This document shows positions 6,688-15,094 of a stretch of DNA of 64,000 nucleotides, in pieces. The first letter of the stretch is position 1. Every line of letters begins with the position of its first letter. Both the position numbers and the translations under genes were made by a program. Under the pieces are notes generated by a model. It did no database searches. It was not told the DNA's origin and worked only from the letters and a program-made list of their open reading frames with translations. Origin of the DNA: Streptomyces thermolilacinus SPC6 (GTDB lineage: Bacteria; Actinomycetota; Actinomycetes; Streptomycetales; Streptomycetaceae); NCBI RefSeq assembly GCF_000478605.2, contig NZ_ASHX02000001.1:744001-808000 (forward strand), written 5' to 3'.

Positions 6688-9144
6688 ATGACCACCTCGG
6701 ACGAAGAACTGGCCCGCGCCAAGAACATCGGAGTCGACCAGGTGGCGCTGCTGCGGGAGGCCCGCGGCACCACCAACGAGACGCTCGCGGAGATGCCCGA
6801 GGGCGCGCTGCGGAAGGCACTGGTCCGCATCGACCACCCCGACATGCCCACCGAACGCGGGATGTTCCGCCTCGAACAGCTCCGGGACGACGCCGGGAAC
6901 GTGCCCGAGCACGCCCTGGAGACGGCCCTCGGGCAGGTGTGGACGGCCGTCCGCTCCAGCCCGCCCTCCCCCGTGACGGCCGGGGTCCCCACCCTCCAGG
7001 ACGCGATCGGCACCCGGTCCGGGCCCGCGCCGACCGCCGGTATGACGATGACCGCCTGGGAGTGGCTGGGCCCCGGCAACATCGGCGGCCGCACCCGCGG
7101 GCTGGTCGTCGACCCCGACGATCCGGACCGGATGTGGGCGGCGAGCGCCGGAGGCGGGGTGTGGCACACGGCCGACGGCGGGGCCCGGTGGGCGCCCGTG
7201 GACGACTTCCTCGGCAACCTCGCCTGCGCGTGCGTCGCCATGGACCCGGCCGACCACAGCCGCCTGTACGTCGGTACGGGCGAGGGCTTCTCCAACGGCG
7301 ACGCGCTGCGCGGCAGCGGGATCTTCACCACCGCCGACACGGTGACCTGGGTGCCGCTGCCCGCGACGCAGACACCCGACTTCCACTATGTGAGCCGCAT
7401 CGCCGTGTCCTCGACCGGCGAGGTGCTGCTCGCGGCGACCGACACGGGACTCCACCGCTGCGACGACCCGGCCCGCGCCACCTGGCGGCGGGTCCTCGGC
7501 GTGCCGGTCGGCGACGTGCGGTTCGACCCGGGCGACGACCTGCGCGCCGTCGCGGGAGCGCTGCGGGACGGCGAGGCCTGGTACACGCGGGACGGCGGCC
7601 TGACGTGGACGCCCGCCACGCGCGGCCCGTGGGGCGGACGGGTGGAGCTGGCGTACGCGGCGCGCACGGCGGAGGTCGTGTACGCGTCGGTGCAGGCGAC
7701 GGACGGCGAGATCTGGCGCTCGGACGACGGCGGCGAGTCGTACCAGCGGCGCAAGACGCTCGCCCCCGACGGCGGGAAGGCGGAGTACCTGGCCACGCAG
7801 GGCTGGTACGACAACGCCGTCTGGGCCGGCGACCCGACCGACGAAAACCTGCTCGTCGTGGGCGGCATCAACCTGTGGCGCAGCACCGACGGCGGGGACC
7901 GGCTGAAGGAGATCAGCACCTGGTGGGACGGGCGGTCCGTGCACGCCGACCACCACGCGATCGTCTCGCACCCCGGCTACGACGGGACGGGCAACCGGAC
8001 GGTGTTCTTCGGCAACGACGGCGGCGTGTTCAAGGCGGCCGACCTCGCGGCCGTCGGCACGGACCCGAGGCCGCCGTACGTGACGGGCTGGACGGAACTG
8101 GTCAACAACTACGGCGCCACCCAGTTCTACGGCGGCGCGGGGAACGTCACCACCGGCACGATCGTCGGCGGCACGCAGGACAACGGGACCATCGCCGTCG
8201 ATCCGGCCGACGGCAGCGAGTCGTGGCGGAGCATCTTCGGCGGGGACGGCGGCTGGTGCGCCGCCGACCCGACCGACCCGGACGTCTTCTACGGCGAGTA
8301 CGTCCGGCTCGCCATCCACCGCTCCACGGACGGCGCGACGACGGACGGGGAGTCGGCGGGCGTGCCGTGGTACGAGCGGTACATCGACGGGCACGTGCTG
8401 AACCCGGTGGACAACACCTGGCAGTGGAAGCCGGTGCCGTACCGCATCCCGGACGCCATGACGGGCAGCGCCCTGTTCATCGCCCCGTTCGTCCTCGACC
8501 CGAACGCCCCGCGGCGCCTCCTCGCCGGTGGCACGTCGCTGTGGCGCACGGATGACGCCAAGGCGCCCAACACCCTGTCCACGGGCCCGAAGTGGCGGGC
8601 GATCAAGCCTCCGGCGGGGCGGCCCATCAGCGCGATCGCGGTGGCGCCCGGCCACCCGGAGGTGATCTGGGTGGGCCACGCGGACGGCCGGGTGTTCCGC
8701 ACGGGCGACGGCACGGCGCCCACGCCGTCCTGGGACCGCGTCGGCGTGACCGGACCGCGCCCGCTGGAACCGGCCCGGTACTGCATGTGCCTGACCGCGC
8801 ACCCCGACGACCCGGACACCGTGTACGCCACCTTCGGCGGGTACGTGCGGGGCAACGTGTGGGTGACCAGGGACGGCGGCGCCCGGTGGGAGAACCTGGG
8901 CTCCGCGCTGCCCGCCGCGCCCGTACGGGCGCTGGCCGTGCACCCGCACCGCACCGCCTGCCTGTACTGCGGGACGGAGGTGGGCCTGTTCGCCAGCGAG
9001 GACGACGGGCTCACCTGGTCGCCGACGAACGAGGGCCCGACGAACTGCTCGGTGGACGACCTGTTCTGGATGGACACGACCCTGGTGTGCGTGACGCACG
9101 GCCGCGGCATGTTCCGCATCGACCTGTCGGGCGCCGTCGGATGA
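6688..9144 (+). CDS. Large BNR/sortilin-type beta-propeller repeat protein
   Basis: This 818-residue protein starts at ATG 6688 after GGAGAG. Residues 1-95 are helical with no signal sequence. From about residue 125 on it carries many BNR/Asp-box-like blades of the type (S/T)xDGGxxW, for example WHTADGGARW, WYTRDGGLTW, WRSDDGGES, WVTRDGGARW and ASEDDGLTW, preceded by VDPDDPDRMWAAS-like strands. This resembles the VPS10/sialidase-superfamily glycosidase-like propellers, of which two could fit here. The catalytic Arg triad and nucleophile of true sialidases cannot be assigned. An interaction scaffold or a non-classical glycan-binding protein is as likely as an enzyme. It may be cotranscribed with the preceding propeller-like gene (77-bp gap). 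Confidence 0.8.
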   Translation: MTTSDEELARAKNIGVDQVALLREARGTTNETLAEMPEGALRKALVRIDHPDMPTERGMFRLEQLRDDAGNVPEHALETALGQVWTAVRSSPPSPVTAGVPTLQDAIGTRSGPAPTAGMTMTAWEWLGPGNIGGRTRGLVVDPDDPDRMWAASAGGGVWHTADGGARWAPVDDFLGNLACACVAMDPADHSRLYVGTGEGFSNGDALRGSGIFTTADTVTWVPLPATQTPDFHYVSRIAVSSTGEVLLAATDTGLHRCDDPARATWRRVLGVPVGDVRFDPGDDLRAVAGALRDGEAWYTRDGGLTWTPATRGPWGGRVELAYAARTAEVVYASVQATDGEIWRSDDGGESYQRRKTLAPDGGKAEYLATQGWYDNAVWAGDPTDENLLVVGGINLWRSTDGGDRLKEISTWWDGRSVHADHHAIVSHPGYDGTGNRTVFFGNDGGVFKAADLAAVGTDPRPPYVTGWTELVNNYGATQFYGGAGNVTTGTIVGGTQDNGTIAVDPADGSESWRSIFGGDGGWCAADPTDPDVFYGEYVRLAIHRSTDGATTDGESAGVPWYERYIDGHVLNPVDNTWQWKPVPYRIPDAMTGSALFIAPFVLDPNAPRRLLAGGTSLWRTDDAKAPNTLSTGPKWRAIKPPAGRPISAIAVAPGHPEVIWVGHADGRVFRTGDGTAPTPSWDRVGVTGPRPLEPARYCMCLTAHPDDPDTVYATFGGYVRGNVWVTRDGGARWENLGSALPAAPVRALAVHPHRTACLYCGTEVGLFASEDDGLTWSPTNEGPTNCSVDDLFWMDTTLVCVTHGRGMFRIDLSGAVG

Positions 9145-9234
9145 GGCCCGCGCCGGTAATCCGGGTGCGGTGGCGACGGCTTCCGGTGTCAGAGCGGTGA
9201 AGGGAGCGCACCCCACGAACCGTCACACGCACCC

Positions 9235-9261
9235 GGTCCGTGTCCGACCTTCCCCCGGACC
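9235..9261. terminator. Possible stem-loop between convergent genes
   Basis: GGTCCG (9235-9240) pairs with CGGACC (9256-9261) around a 15-base loop. It lies between the convergent BNR and DedA genes, where a terminator is expected. The stem is short and no U-run follows, so the call is weak. Confidence 0.3.
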
Positions 9262-9262
9262 C

Positions 9263-9832
9263 TCACCGCGCCGCTCGGTCGAGGCGGCGGCCCGACCAGC
9301 GCTGCACGCCCAGGGCGACCGACGCCACCAGTAACGAGACCGCCGGACCGACCAGCAGCGGAGCCGGACCGAAGCCCGCGACCAACTGCCCGCCGAGGTA
9401 GCCGAGACCCACGGTGTACGAGACGAACAGGGTCTCGGCTATGCCCGCGCCGACCAGGTAGCCGCGGAGCGGAAAGCCCACCACCCCCGCGGTGAGCCCG
9501 CCCACGCCCCGCCCCGTGGGCACGAAGCGCACCGCGATGACCGCGGGTATGCCATACCGGTGTATCCGGCCGCTGACCCACTCCAGCATCCAGCGGCGCC
9601 GGGCGTTTCGCGACAGCCACTCCAGCGCCCGGCCCCTCGACCGGCGCCCCACCGAGAACACGACGAGGTCGCCCAGGACGGCGCTGGCCAGGGGGATGAG
9701 CACCAGCAGGGGCAGGCTCAGACCACCGGCCGCCGCGAGGGCGCCCGCCCCGGCGAGCAGCGCGGAGTTGGGCACCAGCGGTGGCGCGATGGCGAGAGCG
9801 AGCAGCACGTAGAACCAGTACGAGCAGTCCAT
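9263..9832 (-). CDS. DedA/VTT family membrane protein
   Basis: The product is a 189-residue integral membrane protein with four to five hydrophobic segments. Between them is the DedA signature region (SVGRRSRGRALEW...RYGIPAVIAVRFVPTGRG...GFPLRGYLVGAG), including the family's conserved FxxRF-to-GR-like element (VRFVPTGRGVGG). DedA proteins are linked to lipid transport, membrane homeostasis and resistance to cationic agents. ATG 9830-9832 was chosen because GAGGAG precedes it by nine bases; an upstream in-frame ATG would add 24 residues that lack coding character. It lies alone, convergent with the BNR gene. Confidence 0.8.
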   Translation of the reverse strand: MDCSYWFYVLLALAIAPPLVPNSALLAGAGALAAAGGLSLPLLVLIPLASAVLGDLVVFSVGRRSRGRALEWLSRNARRRWMLEWVSGRIHRYGIPAVIAVRFVPTGRGVGGLTAGVVGFPLRGYLVGAGIAETLFVSYTVGLGYLGGQLVAGFGPAPLLVGPAVSLLVASVALGVQRWSGRRLDRAAR

Positions 9833-9973
9833 GCCGACCAACTCCTCGGGTTCCCGTGCCGTCACCTGCATACGAACGCTGGCAGGTGTGGCGCCAGGGT
9901 GCAACCGTCCACGGGGCGGCCCGGGGAAATCTCGGAGGTGACCCCTGGGTGACGCGGAGGTTCGGCCCGGGGG

Positions 9974-10771
9974 TCACCCGAAGAACGAACCCCCGCCCAT
10001 CCCGGAGGGGCCCAGCCTCCTCGCGGCATGGGCGAGTTGGCCGAGGGTGCCGGTGAGGATCGAGACGAGGGGGTCCAGGTCCTCCTCGAAGTAGAAGTGC
10101 CCGCCCTCGACGGTGCGGATCTCGGCGCCACCGTCGGTGTAGTCCTTCCACAGCGCCAGGTCGCCGGTCGGGACCGAGGGGTCGTCCTCACCGCCGATCG
10201 CGACGAGCGGGCAGGTCAGCGGCGCCCCGGCCGTGTACCGGTACCGTTCGACCAGCCGCAGGTCGCCGCTGATCACCGGGTACGCGAGCTGCCACAGCTC
10301 CTCGTCGGCCTCCAGCGCCCGCGCGCCCTCGCCCCCCAGCTCCCGGAGGTACGCGCGCACCTCGTCCTCGTCGTACCGCACGCCGCGCGGCAGGCGCTCG
10401 GCGGGGGCCTTGCAGGCGGAGACGAACAGCGCGGTGAGCGGAGAGGGGAAGCGGGGCCGCAGCCGCCGCGCCGCCTCGAACGCCACCACGGCGCCCATGC
10501 TGTGCCCGAGGAACGCGGTGGGCCGGTCGAAGGGCGTGCCGAGGCCCCGTACGACCTCTTCGGCGAGCGCCTCCACCGAGGCGGGCATGGGGTCGCCGTA
10601 GCGGTCCTGGCGGCCGGGATACTGGACGGCCCGCACCTCGATCCACTCCGGCAGCCGGTGCGCCAGCCGGTGGAAGGCGCTGGCGGCTCCTCCGCCATGG
10701 GGAAAACAGTAGAGCCGCACGGCGGCGTCCGGTCGTGCCACGAAACAACGGAACGGGCTCGTCAGAGTCAT
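9974..10771 (-). CDS. Type II thioesterase (editing TE, alpha/beta hydrolase)
   Basis: This 265-residue protein has all the TEII hallmarks. The N-terminal CFPHGGG oxyanion region lies near residue 25. The nucleophile elbow GHSMG places the catalytic Ser at residue 91. A late GGHFYFEED supplies the catalytic His. TEIIs remove wrong or stalled acyl groups from carrier proteins of NRPS and PKS assembly lines. No carrier-protein gene lies within 30 kb on either side here, so it is an orphan. It might serve the NRPS at 51-58 kb in trans or a synthase outside the window. Its neighbours (DedA, CNNM) look unrelated. Confidence 0.88.
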   Translation of the reverse strand: MTLTSPFRCFVARPDAAVRLYCFPHGGGAASAFHRLAHRLPEWIEVRAVQYPGRQDRYGDPMPASVEALAEEVVRGLGTPFDRPTAFLGHSMGAVVAFEAARRLRPRFPSPLTALFVSACKAPAERLPRGVRYDEDEVRAYLRELGGEGARALEADEELWQLAYPVISGDLRLVERYRYTAGAPLTCPLVAIGGEDDPSVPTGDLALWKDYTDGGAEIRTVEGGHFYFEEDLDPLVSILTGTLGQLAHAARRLGPSGMGGGSFFG

Positions 10772-10949
10772 CGTCCCTATCCCCCCCTGCCCTCACGGCT
10801 CCAGTCCGGCCCTCTCCACGGCGCCCGCCGACGCGGAAGCCGAGCGCCCGGCGGCCGACACCCGGGCACAACGATCGCCCCCACCCTGCACCACCCGCCC
10901 ACCCTCGCGCCACACGCCGTCCACGGGCGCCACGGTGGTGCCGGGGCTG

Positions 10950-11969
10950 TCAGGCGGTCTGCGGGCCCATGATCCGGACCAGGAGGTCGTCCAGACTGAC
11001 GAGGCCGGTGAGCCGGCCGTGGTCGTCGCGGACGAGGGCGAGGGAAGCGCGGCGGCGGCGGAGGTGCTCGATGGCGTCGGAGACCGTGTCCGTACCGGCC
11101 AGTTCCGGCACCGGGCGGGCGAGGGCCGCGGCGGTCAGGTTCCTGCCGCGGGTGCGGGCGACGAGAACGTCACGGGCGTGCACCGAGCCGAGGACGCGGT
11201 CGCCGTCCCGCACGAGGAGGCGGGAGCGGTCGGCGTCGGACGCCTGGGCGAGGACGGCGTCGAGTCCGGCCCCCGCGTCGACGGCGACGATGTCGGCGGC
11301 CGGGGTCTGGACCTCGGCGACGGGGGTCTGCGGCTCGGTGAGGGAGCGGGTGATGAGCTGGGAGTCGGTCTTGTTGATCAGGCCGAGGCGTTCGGACTCC
11401 TCCACCAGGTGGGTGAGCTGCTCGCGGTTGTGGACGGCGGCGAGTTCGTCGCGGGGCTGGACGCGGCACATGCGGACGAGCGCGTTGCTGACCTTGTTGA
11501 GCAGCCAGATCAGCGGGCGGACGGCCTTGACCAGGGCCCGGAACGGCGGCGTGAGCAGCATCGCGGAGCGCTCCGGGTGGGCGATGGCCCAGGACTTGGG
11601 GGCCATCTCGCCCAGGACCATGTGGAGGAAGACCACGACGGTCATGGCGACGGCGAACGCGATGCCGTAGCTGAGCGCTTCGGGCAGCCCGAGCCGGACG
11701 AGCAGCGGATCGAGTTCGTGGGAGATGGCGGGCTTGGAGATGGCGCCGAGACCGAGGGTGCACAGGGTGATGCCGAGCTGGGCACCGGCGAGCATCAGGG
11801 ACAGCTCCCGCATGCCGGCGAGCGCCGCCTTGGCGCCGCGCTGCCCGTCCGCGACGGCCTTCTCGATGCGGTGGCGCTTGGCCGCGACGAGCGCGAACTC
11901 GGCGGCGACGAAGAAGCCGCTGCCGATGAGGAGCAGAACGGTGATGAACAGGGCCATGGGGAAGCTCAT
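10950..11969 (-). CDS. CNNM/DUF21-CBS membrane protein (hemolysin-C-like), short form
   Basis: This 339-residue protein has an N-terminal DUF21/CNNM transmembrane domain (about 1-190; FVAAEFALVAAKRHRIE, AGAQLGITLCTLGLGA, VLGEMAPKSWAIAHPER). A CBS pair follows (about 215-335, ending in LTGLVSLDDLLVRIMG). Relatives export or regulate Mg2+/Co2+. The C-terminal CorC_HlyC domain found in its upstream neighbour is missing, so this is the usual short partner of an actinobacterial CNNM pair. Its ATG overlaps the stop of the upstream paralogue (ATGA), so the two are translationally coupled and may form a heteromer. Confidence 0.88.
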   Translation of the reverse strand: MSFPMALFITVLLLIGSGFFVAAEFALVAAKRHRIEKAVADGQRGAKAALAGMRELSLMLAGAQLGITLCTLGLGAISKPAISHELDPLLVRLGLPEALSYGIAFAVAMTVVVFLHMVLGEMAPKSWAIAHPERSAMLLTPPFRALVKAVRPLIWLLNKVSNALVRMCRVQPRDELAAVHNREQLTHLVEESERLGLINKTDSQLITRSLTEPQTPVAEVQTPAADIVAVDAGAGLDAVLAQASDADRSRLLVRDGDRVLGSVHARDVLVARTRGRNLTAAALARPVPELAGTDTVSDAIEHLRRRRASLALVRDDHGRLTGLVSLDDLLVRIMGPQTA

Positions 11970-13288
11970 GCCGGGACCTCCTCGTCGTTGGCGGTCGGCT
12001 GGACGCCTTCGATGCGGACCCGTCCGGGTACGTGGCGGTCGAGGGTGAGGACGTCGATGCGGACGCCGTCGACGGTGAGGCTGTCCCCGATGGTCGGGAA
12101 GCGGCCGAGGCGGTCGATGATCAGACCGGCGACGGTGTCGTAGTCGTCGTCCTCGGGCAGGGTGACGCCGGTGGCGTCCTCGATCTCGTCGAGGCGTCGG
12201 CCCGCGTCGACGCGCCAGCCGGTCCCGTCGGGAACGGCGAGTACGACGACCGTGTCGCTCTCGTCGGCGATGTCGCCGACCAGTTCCTCCGCGATGTCCT
12301 CGTACGTGACGATGCCGGCGACACCGCCGTGCTCGTCCAGGACGACGGCGAACTCGTCGTCGGCCTCCCGCATCCGCGCGACGGCCTGGGGCAGCGGCAG
12401 CGTGTCGGGCAGCAGCAGGGGCGCGCGGTCGGCCTGTGCCGCGGTGAGGGTGTCGAACCGGTCGGCGGGCAGGCGGGCGAGGTCGCGCACGCCGAGGACA
12501 CCGGCGATGTCGTCCGGGTGGTCGCCGAGGACGGGGTAGTTGGAGTGCCCGTGCCGCGCGATCAGCTCGACGGCCTCGGTGAGCGTGGCCTCCCTGCGGA
12601 CGAAGACGGCGTTGGCGCGCGGCACCATCACCTCGTCCAGGGTCCGCTCGGAGAACTCCAGTGCGTGGTCGAGGAGCTCGGCCGTGTCGGCGGGGAGCTG
12701 GCCCTGCTCGTGGGACTCGCCGATGAGGTGGCTGAGCTCCTCCAGGGTGGCGCCGTGGTGCAGTTCCTCGACGGGTTCGATGCCGACCTTGCGCAGCAGC
12801 CTGTTCGCGGCCCCGTCGAAGACCCGGACGACGGGCCCGACGACCTTCAGGTAGACGAGGGTGGAGGAGGCCAGCGACTTGGCGAGCCGCTCGGGCACGG
12901 CGAGCGCGAGGTTCTTCGGCGCCAGCTCGCCCAGGACCATCTGGAGGACGGTGGCGATCACGAAGGCGAGGACCACGGAGATCACCGACACCGCTCCGTC
13001 CGACAGCCCCGTCCCGCCCAGCGCGGGCTTCAGAAGCGCGGAGACGGACGGCTCGGCGAGGAAGCCGACGACGAGGCCGGTGACCGTGATGCCGAGCTGG
13101 GCGCCGGAGAGCATGAAGGAGAGGCGCTCGAGGACCTTCAGCGCACGCGCGGCCCGCTTGTCACCGGCCTCCGCCTCACGGGCGAGGGCGATCCGGTCGG
13201 CGGCGACGTAGGCGAACTCCTGGGCCACGAAGTACCCGGTGCCGGCGGTCAGCACGAGGACGGCCAGCAGGCCGAGAGCGGCGTTCAT
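11966..13288 (-). CDS. CNNM/CorC-type membrane protein with CBS and CorC_HlyC domains
   Basis: Starting at ATG 13286-13288 this protein has 440 residues. The DUF21 domain spans about 1-195 (FVAQEFAYVAADRIALA, LSGAQLGITVTGLVVGF, VLGELAPKNLALAVPERLAK). A CBS pair lies at about 210-335 (DEVMVPRANAVF...DEHGGVAGIVTYEDIAEELVG). The CorC_HlyC domain is at about 350-430 (DAGRRLDEIEDATGVTLP). The family acts at the membrane in divalent cation efflux or homeostasis. An ATG four codons upstream (13298-13300) is an alternative start, because GAAGGG lies directly before it. Longer frames add residues without coding character. It is the first gene of the coupled pair. Confidence 0.88.
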   Translation of the reverse strand: MNAALGLLAVLVLTAGTGYFVAQEFAYVAADRIALAREAEAGDKRAARALKVLERLSFMLSGAQLGITVTGLVVGFLAEPSVSALLKPALGGTGLSDGAVSVISVVLAFVIATVLQMVLGELAPKNLALAVPERLAKSLASSTLVYLKVVGPVVRVFDGAANRLLRKVGIEPVEELHHGATLEELSHLIGESHEQGQLPADTAELLDHALEFSERTLDEVMVPRANAVFVRREATLTEAVELIARHGHSNYPVLGDHPDDIAGVLGVRDLARLPADRFDTLTAAQADRAPLLLPDTLPLPQAVARMREADDEFAVVLDEHGGVAGIVTYEDIAEELVGDIADESDTVVVLAVPDGTGWRVDAGRRLDEIEDATGVTLPEDDDYDTVAGLIIDRLGRFPTIGDSLTVDGVRIDVLTLDRHVPGRVRIEGVQPTANDEEVPA

Positions 13289-13479
13289 CGGCTGTCGCAT
13301 CCCTTCGGGCGGACGGGACGCGTCGTTCTGGCGGACAAGCAGGGCTCCTTCGCGGGGCGGTGGTCGTTTCGAGTATCGGCGGGTACGCCCCGCACGGCGC
13401 GGGCACGGCGCGCCAGGGACAGGGGCAAGGTCTGGGGCGGGGCGAGGAGGCAGGGCCCGCAGGAACCGGGCCCAGGAGG

Positions 13480-13800
13480 TCACTCGGTGGCGGCGGACGC
13501 CACCAGCTGGAGTGCGGTCATCGCGCCGCTCCGGCGCCCTGGGGCTCCATGGCACGGGCGGGCTCGGCGAGCGTACCGATCATCCAGGAGGTGACGGTGA
13601 TGCCGGGCTGGGCGACCGGAGAGCCGCACCGTCAGCCGGCGGACGGCGCGCAGCGCCCTCTCGACTCCGCGCTGCCCGGTCTCGGCGGCCCGCTCCAGCT
13701 CGCGGCGCCCGACGGGGGCGAGGGAGAACTCGGCCGCCACGAAGACGGCACACGCGAGGGTCAGCGCGAGCGCGGGCAGGAGAAGGAGCGCCTCGGTCAC
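13480..13800 (-). pseudogene. Decayed third CNNM/DUF21 paralogue
   Basis: From GTG 13798-13800 the first 60 or so residues are a normal DUF21 N-terminus (FVAAEFSLAPVGRRELERAA, VRRLTVRLSG), clearly related to the two intact genes downstream. Then the frame is lost. Deleting one base near 13615 restores the family motif in the other frame (GAQPGITVTSWMIGTLAEPA), which soon stops at 13518. The rest of the membrane domain, the CBS pair and CorC are absent. It is therefore a remnant, with both a one-base insertion and a large deletion. The direction and spacing suggest it was once the head of a three-gene CNNM array. Confidence 0.75.
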
Positions 13801-14476
13801 CGTGCCGGCCCCGCTCCCCGGCTCGGTGCGTCAGGGCAGGCGGTGGCACGGCTCGTACTGGGAGGCTCGCCCATTGCGGGTCGCTCACTCCTTCTCGTTC
13901 CGGGACGGGAGATCCGGGCGGGATCGGGCCGGCGGGAACACGGCCTTCTACACCACTGTAAAGGAAAGGCAATCCCCGATCGAGAGCCGCCTCCCGGCGC
14001 ATGCCGCCGACCCGCCCGCCGACGCGCGGGGCAGCGAGCCGCAGAGGGCGACGGCGGCCCCGGCGGTGGCCGTCCCCGCCAGGACTGCCGCGCGCCGGGC
14101 CAGGAACGCGTCGGGGCCGCGCACAAGGTCAGGAACACGTCTGGGCCCAGGCCCTGCCCGGTGGCGGCGACTCCGTCCCGCCGAGGTCCGGTGGCCCCGC
14201 GAAGGCCGGGAGGCCGGCATCCGTCGTGTGTGCCGGAGCCACCTGGAACCAGGAGCCCTGGGGCTTCACACGGGTGCGGCGATGCCACCACCCGACACCG
14301 GCCCCGCACCAGCCCGACCGCCGTTCGGCGAGCGCTGAGGCGGCCCGTCTCCGTGCGCGCCGACGGATCGGTGCTCGGTCTGTGGCTGCTGCCGGGGCAG
14401 AACGGGGAGTCCTTCCGGCGCCCGCTGACGGCGGGGCCGGGCGGATGCCGGCCGGTGAGGCGAGGGCCGGGTCGGA
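13801..14476. other. Intergenic region without a recognisable gene
   Basis: About 675 bases lie between the CNNM remnant and the macro-domain gene. Open frames exist on both strands, but none shows a good ribosome site, a family motif or consistent third-position bias. A short less GC-rich patch lies at about 13947-13980 (AAGGAAAGGCAATC). I see no RNA gene or strong hairpin. It may be further decayed sequence, in line with the adjacent pseudogene. Confidence 0.5.
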
Positions 14477-14995
14477 TCACGCTCGACGGAGCTGCTCGGC
14501 GAAGCGGTCGTATGCCCGCTCGTCCAGGAGGACGAACCTGACTTCCTCCGCCTCCGTCCGCGCGGCCCGCACCGTCTCCACCGCGATGCGGGCGGCGTCG
14601 TCCATGGGCCAGCGGTACACGCCGGTCGAGATGGCGGGGAACGCGACCGTGCGCGCGCCAAGTTCGTCGGCGACCCGCAGCGACTCGCGGTAGCAGGACG
14701 CCAGCAGCTCCGGATCGGCGCTGCCGTCCTGCTGGTACACCGGGCCGACCGTGTGGATGACCCAGCGGGCGGGGAGCTGCCCGGCGGTGGTGGCGACGGC
14801 CTGTCCTGTGGGGAGGCCCCTGCCGTAGCGGGAAGCGCGCAGGGCGCGGCACTCCGCCAGGATCTCCGGGCCGCCGGCGCGGTGGATGGCGCCGTCGACT
14901 CCGCCGCCGCCGAGGAGGGAGGAGTTGGCCGCGTTGACGATGGCGTCGACGTGCTGTCGGGTGATGTCGCCGTGGGTCAGGGTCAGTCGCGTCAT
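14477..14995 (-). CDS. Macro-domain ADP-ribosyl hydrolase (O-acetyl-ADP-ribose deacetylase, YmdB/MacroD type)
   Basis: The 172-residue single-domain protein carries every macro-domain signature: GDIT near residue 10, DAIVNAANSSLLGGGGVDG (catalytic Asn/Asp loop), VIHTVGPVY and the phosphate loop AFPAISTGVYRWP. Proteins of this class hydrolyse O-acetyl-ADP-ribose or remove ADP-ribose from acidic residues. Length and motif spacing match MacroD/YmdB proteins. It is monocistronic, with no ADP-ribosyltransferase or toxin beside it, so a housekeeping role is more likely than an antitoxin role. Confidence 0.93.
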   Translation of the reverse strand: MTRLTLTHGDITRQHVDAIVNAANSSLLGGGGVDGAIHRAGGPEILAECRALRASRYGRGLPTGQAVATTAGQLPARWVIHTVGPVYQQDGSADPELLASCYRESLRVADELGARTVAFPAISTGVYRWPMDDAARIAVETVRAARTEAEEVRFVLLDERAYDRFAEQLRRA

Positions 14996-15094
14996 GTGGT
15001 GATCATGCCGGACCCCGCGCTGTACCGGGCGGTCCCCGGTACGAGCCGGTCCGCGTGGGCATATCGGACGTGCCGGTCGTGTCGGTCCTCGTGG

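Noticed and set aside
5148..7340. 730-codon minus-strand frame across the lut/propeller genes
   Set aside because: It is antisense to genes with motifs and proper codon bias and has no ribosome site or family pattern.
6181..9216. 1011-codon minus-strand frame antisense to the BNR gene
   Set aside because: Third-position bias and Asp-box repeats support the plus strand; the antisense product is low complexity.
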